Below, piece after piece: positions 33,071 through 35,576 of a DNA stretch of 35,576 nt. Both the position numbers and the translations under genes were made by a program. Source of the DNA: Streptomyces silaceus (GTDB lineage: Bacteria > Actinomycetota > Actinomycetes > Streptomycetales > Streptomycetaceae); assembly GCF_001419745.1 (NCBI RefSeq), contig NZ_LIRJ01000139.1, positions 1 to 35,576 of the forward strand. Reading direction: 5' to 3'. The notes under the pieces were generated by a model. That model was not told the DNA's origin. It did not search any database and was given only the letters and a program-made list of their open reading frames with translations. Position 1 is the stretch's first letter; each line of letters begins with the position of its first letter.

Positions 33071-33913
33071 CTACTGTGACAGACACGCTCGATTGAGTAC
33101 ATAGCGAGTAAGCGGTCGGTAGTAATCAGACCGCACAGCGTCATCAAGCGGAACGACGACGGACACCTGCCCCTCGGCCTCTCCGACGAACAGCGCGGGA
33201 TCGTCCGTATCCGCCAGACCGATCGCCTCAAACCCCAGCTGACCTGCTCCGCAGACCCAGCCGTGGTCGCCGACGACGAGCCCGGGAAGCGGTCCGCCGG
33301 CCTCCGCGGCGGCGTCCAGGACGGCCCGAACCGGCAGTGGTGAGTGGGTGTGTGCGCCGGTCTCACTCCCCGTGGGACGCGCGCCGGGTTCGCGCACCAG
33401 CGCGACTCCTTGTACGTAGTCAAGGTTGTACGTACGTAGGCCGAACCGGGTCGTTATGTCGACACTGTTGCCCTGCGCGGGGGTGAGGACGGTGCATCCG
33501 GCCGCCGACAACGCGTCCGCCAACGCGGCGTAGAACCCGAGAAGCCGGTGCGGATGACCCGTCCCGAAGAGCACCGGAAGCCGCTTCCGCGCGGCCTCCG
33601 CGAGCCGCTCCGCGAAGGCGTCGAGCGCCGACAGCGTCCGTTCCGGATCGATGACGTCGACCCCCGAGGTGTGCCGGGGGTCGGCGGACACCCCGCACTT
33701 GTCCGCCATCAGACCCAGCAGATCACCGGGCCCCCAGCTCCACTCCGGGTCGAGCCCGAGCAGTATCCGTGGGTCACGGGCCGCGAAGAGCCGGTAGCTC
33801 CGCAGACTCTCTTCCCGCGAGGTGGCCACCGGCCCGGCCAACCGGGCCGCCAACAGATGCGCACGCAGGGCGCCGGTGCTCAACACCCTGCCGATGCTGG
33901 CGCATCGGGGCAC
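33071..33913 (-). CDS. Conserved actinobacterial protein, usually annotated as phosphatase
   Basis: This protein of about 280 residues has no textbook HAD, PTP or metallophosphatase motif that I can see. Conserved-looking blocks are LLFGTGHPHRLLGFY-like (VLFGTGHPHRLL), VLTPAQGNSVDITTRFG, LPGLVVGDHGWVCGAGQLGFEAIGLADTDD-type segments and a C-terminal YYRPLTRYVLNRACLSQ. It is conserved across Streptomyces next to bdtA and acuC. I place the start at the GTG at 33913, since GAGG lies six bases upstream; a TTG at 33925 and a GTG at 33886 are alternatives. The phosphatase label is inherited and not shown by sequence. It is cytoplasmic by composition. Confidence 0.8.
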   Translation of the reverse strand: MPRCASIGRVLSTGALRAHLLAARLAGPVATSREESLRSYRLFAARDPRILLGLDPEWSWGPGDLLGLMADKCGVSADPRHTSGVDVIDPERTLSALDAFAERLAEAARKRLPVLFGTGHPHRLLGFYAALADALSAAGCTVLTPAQGNSVDITTRFGLRTYNLDYVQGVALVREPGARPTGSETGAHTHSPLPVRAVLDAAAEAGGPLPGLVVGDHGWVCGAGQLGFEAIGLADTDDPALFVGEAEGQVSVVVPLDDAVRSDYYRPLTRYVLNRACLSQ

Positions 33914-34037
33914 GGCGAACCTCAAAAACCCCGGAAAACCCCCACAGTTGGGCTAACGCGGGCATAATCGGGCCCCTCGCCCCACACCTCGCGCACAGGC
34001 CCCTGAGGCACAGCCCCCGGCTCACATGGACTCCTGG

Positions 34038-34113
34038 CACACACGGACCCGTGACGCACCCCAGCCCCGGACACGCACACACGGACCCGTGACACACCCC
34101 GTCCTCCGGACGC
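34038..34113. repeat. Tandem 38-bp repeat, each with a small palindrome
   Basis: Two 38-bp units (34038-34075 and 34076-34113) share an identical 18-bp head, CACACACGGACCCGTGAC, and a similar tail. Each head contains CACGG-AC-CCGTG, a 12-bp dyad. They lie just after the acuC stop (34131), in its direction of transcription, and before the next gene. They may be tandem weak terminators. The rest of 33914-34130 shows nothing else clear. Confidence 0.7.
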
Positions 34114-34130
34114 GCACGCGCCTCTACGCC

Positions 34131-35306
34131 CTACGCGAGCAGCCCCCGCAACGGGAACGCCGCACGCCGCGCCGCGAGCACCGCCTGATCGAGGCGGTCC
34201 GCCGGGTCGTACCCCGACTCCCAGCCCTTCCACTCCACGGGCCACCGCCCGTCCGTCATCCGCCCCGGCCCCAACTGCCGGGTCCGCGCGAAGACTTCCT
34301 GCCGCCACGCCTCCGGGATCACCGCCGTCGGCTCCACGGGACGCCCCGCCGCGATCCCGACCAGGTGCGTCCACGACCTCGGCACCACATCCACCACGGC
34401 GTACCCACCGCCCCCGAGAGCCACCCAACGCCCCTCGGCGTACTCATGGGCCAGCTCGTGGCAGGCGACCTGCACGGCACGCTGCGCGTCCAGCGACACG
34501 GCCAGATGCGCGAGCGGATCCTCGAAGTGCGTGTCCGCCCCGTGCTGTGTGACCAGGACCTGCGGCCTGAACTCCGCGAGCAGCTCGGGCACCACGGCGT
34601 GGAAGGCCCGCACCCACCCCGCGTCCCCGGTGCCCGCCGGCAGCGCGACATTCGCGGCGGACCCCTCGCCCGCACCGTCCGCACCCGTCTCCTCGGGCCA
34701 CCCGGTCTGCGGGAACAGCGTCCTCGGATGCTCGTGCAGCGAGATCGTCAGAACCCGCGGATCCTCCCAGAACGCGGCCTGCACACCGTCCCCGTGATGC
34801 ACGTCGACATCGACGTACGCCACGCGCTCGGCGCCCAGTTCGAGCAGCCGCGCGATGGCCAGCGCCGCGTCGTTGTACACACAGAATCCCGAAGCGGCGC
34901 CCGGCATCGCGTGGTGCAGCCCGCCCGCGAAGTTCACGGCGTGCAGCGCGCCCCCGCGCCACACCGCCTCGGCCGCACCGACCGACTGCCCGGCGATCAG
35001 CGCCGACACCTCGTGCATCCCCGCGAAGGCCGGATCGTCCTCCGTCCCGAGGCCGTACTCCCCGCGCGCGGACGCGGGATCGGCGGAAGCGGCCTTGACC
35101 GCGTCCACATAGTCCTGGCGGTGCACGAGCCGCAGCGTGGAATCACCGGCACGCTTGCCCGCGACCACATCCAGCTCCTGGTCAAGACCGAAGGCACCGA
35201 TGAGACTTCGGGTCAGCCCGAGCCTGACCGGGTCCATGGGGTGACCCGGGCCGAAGTCATAGCCCGTTACTGCCTCGTCCCACATCAGCTGTGCGCGGCC
35301 GCTCAT
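34131..35306 (-). CDS. acuC: AcuC-type histone deacetylase family protein
   Basis: This zinc-dependent deacetylase is about 391 residues and belongs to the class I HDAC-like/AcuC family. GGLHHAMPGAASGFCVYND gives the two catalytic histidines, VAYVDVDVHHGDG gives the metal ligands Asp and His, and QHGADTHFEDPLAHL and LGGGGY complete the site. Bacterial AcuC deacetylates acetyl-CoA synthetase and so restores acetate use; the substrate here is inferred from the family. I choose the ATG at 35306, where homologues begin (MSGRAQLMWDE); a GTG at 35315 would add three residues. The start lies inside the 3' end of the upstream MFS gene, so expression probably depends on that message. Confidence 0.92.
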   Translation of the reverse strand: MSGRAQLMWDEAVTGYDFGPGHPMDPVRLGLTRSLIGAFGLDQELDVVAGKRAGDSTLRLVHRQDYVDAVKAASADPASARGEYGLGTEDDPAFAGMHEVSALIAGQSVGAAEAVWRGGALHAVNFAGGLHHAMPGAASGFCVYNDAALAIARLLELGAERVAYVDVDVHHGDGVQAAFWEDPRVLTISLHEHPRTLFPQTGWPEETGADGAGEGSAANVALPAGTGDAGWVRAFHAVVPELLAEFRPQVLVTQHGADTHFEDPLAHLAVSLDAQRAVQVACHELAHEYAEGRWVALGGGGYAVVDVVPRSWTHLVGIAAGRPVEPTAVIPEAWRQEVFARTRQLGPGRMTDGRWPVEWKGWESGYDPADRLDQAVLAARRAAFPLRGLLA

Positions 35307-35576
35307 GCCCGTCACCGTATCGGTCCGTCCCCGGGGCGAAGGAACGGGCGTACAACAAGGTCACGAGCACCAACACCATGGGAACGAGCATGGCCCCGCG
35401 GTAGTTCCACGCGTCCCCGAGCCCGCCCACCAGCGGCGAACCGATCAAAAAGCCCACATAGTTGAAGATGTTGAGCCGTGCGACGGCCGCGTCCGAAGCC
35501 CCCGGGAACATCCGCCCCGCCGCCGCGAACGTCTGCGGAACGATCACACACAACCCCAGCCCCAGCACCGTGAACC
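35257..35576 (-). CDS. MFS transporter, C-terminal part (runs off the window)
   Basis: Only the last 106 or so residues are present. They contain three hydrophobic segments (GLGLCVIVPQTFAAAG, FNYVGFLIGSPLVGGLGD, AMLVPMVLVLVTLLYARSFA), with the short cytoplasmic loop typical between helices 10 and 11 of a major facilitator transporter. A polar C-terminal tail of about 30 residues follows. The 5' end is beyond 35576. The last 50 bases or so also encode the beginning of acuC in another frame, so the two genes form an overlapping pair. The substrate cannot be told from this part. Confidence 0.8.
   Translation of the reverse strand, partial: FTVLGLGLCVIVPQTFAAAGRMFPGASDAAVARLNIFNYVGFLIGSPLVGGLGDAWNYRGAMLVPMVLVLVTLLYARSFAPGTDRYGDGHERPRTADVGRGSNGL

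Noticed and set aside
34131..35306. Acetylpolyamine amidohydrolase
   Set aside because: Same superfamily, but the length, the GLHHAMPGAASGFCVYND segment and the C-terminal extension fit AcuC better.

Overview
The window is a high-GC chromosomal segment from a Streptomyces (phylum Actinomycetota). The lineage is shown by strong third-position GC bias, frequent GTG/TTG starts, a class I lysyl-tRNA synthetase, DUF3558/DUF4232 lipoproteins, DUF2637, and above all the block rex-hemA-hemC-hemD-hemB next to the sporulation sigma factor gene bldN and its anti-sigma gene rsbN. I see no tRNA, rRNA, insertion sequence, integrase, CRISPR array or replication origin.

Layout. (1) 1-2.7 kb: a YnfA-type membrane protein, a short-chain dehydrogenase translationally linked to a small membrane protein, and a convergent orphan rtcB RNA ligase. 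(2) 2.9-5.0 kb: two DUF3558 lipoprotein paralogues with direct repeats around the second and a strong terminator. (3) 5.1-7.7 kb: a SAM methyltransferase, a DUF2637 four-helix membrane protein with a Gln/Ala/Pro-rich tail, and a small membrane protein. (4) 7.8-11.6 kb: divergent lysS and argS. (5) 11.6-15.5 kb: a PLP aminotransferase, a membrane-tethered HTH protein with an extracytoplasmic domain, a divergent DUF4232 lipoprotein, and a broken gene remnant. (6) 15.5-19.3 kb: an imine-reductase-like enzyme, a TetR regulator overlapping an EamA exporter gene, and a zinc-type alcohol dehydrogenase family oxidoreductase. Each of these three transcription units has a clean palindromic operator. Only the TetR unit carries a linked regulator.

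(7) 19.4-26.1 kb: the tetrapyrrole cluster on the minus strand. rex, hemA, hemC and hemD overlap stop-to-start and read from a promoter overlapped by a Rex operator, so early haem/sirohaem/corrin synthesis is tied to the NADH/NAD+ ratio. hemB lies just downstream, and a small glutaredoxin-like gene precedes rex. (8) 26.2-30.0 kb: a HAD-IB phosphatase with a probable leaderless start, then bldN and rsbN. A motif fitting the BldN consensus lies before rsbN, which gives a sigma/anti-sigma feedback loop.

(9) 30.1-35.6 kb, minus strand: a two-gene operon (an SDR-like protein lacking the catalytic Tyr, plus an atypical acyltransferase), the 32-residue ribosomal protein bS22, the small HTH protein BdtA, a conserved actinobacterial protein usually called a phosphatase, an AcuC-type deacetylase, and the 3' end of an MFS transporter gene that overlaps acuC and runs off the window.

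Most genes are conserved Streptomyces core. The points that deserve a second look are the unlinked palindromes, the catalytically altered enzymes (HemB metal site, HemD methyltransferase half, the SDR-like/acyltransferase pair), the membrane-bound HTH protein paired with a lipoprotein gene, and small repeats that shape gene ends.
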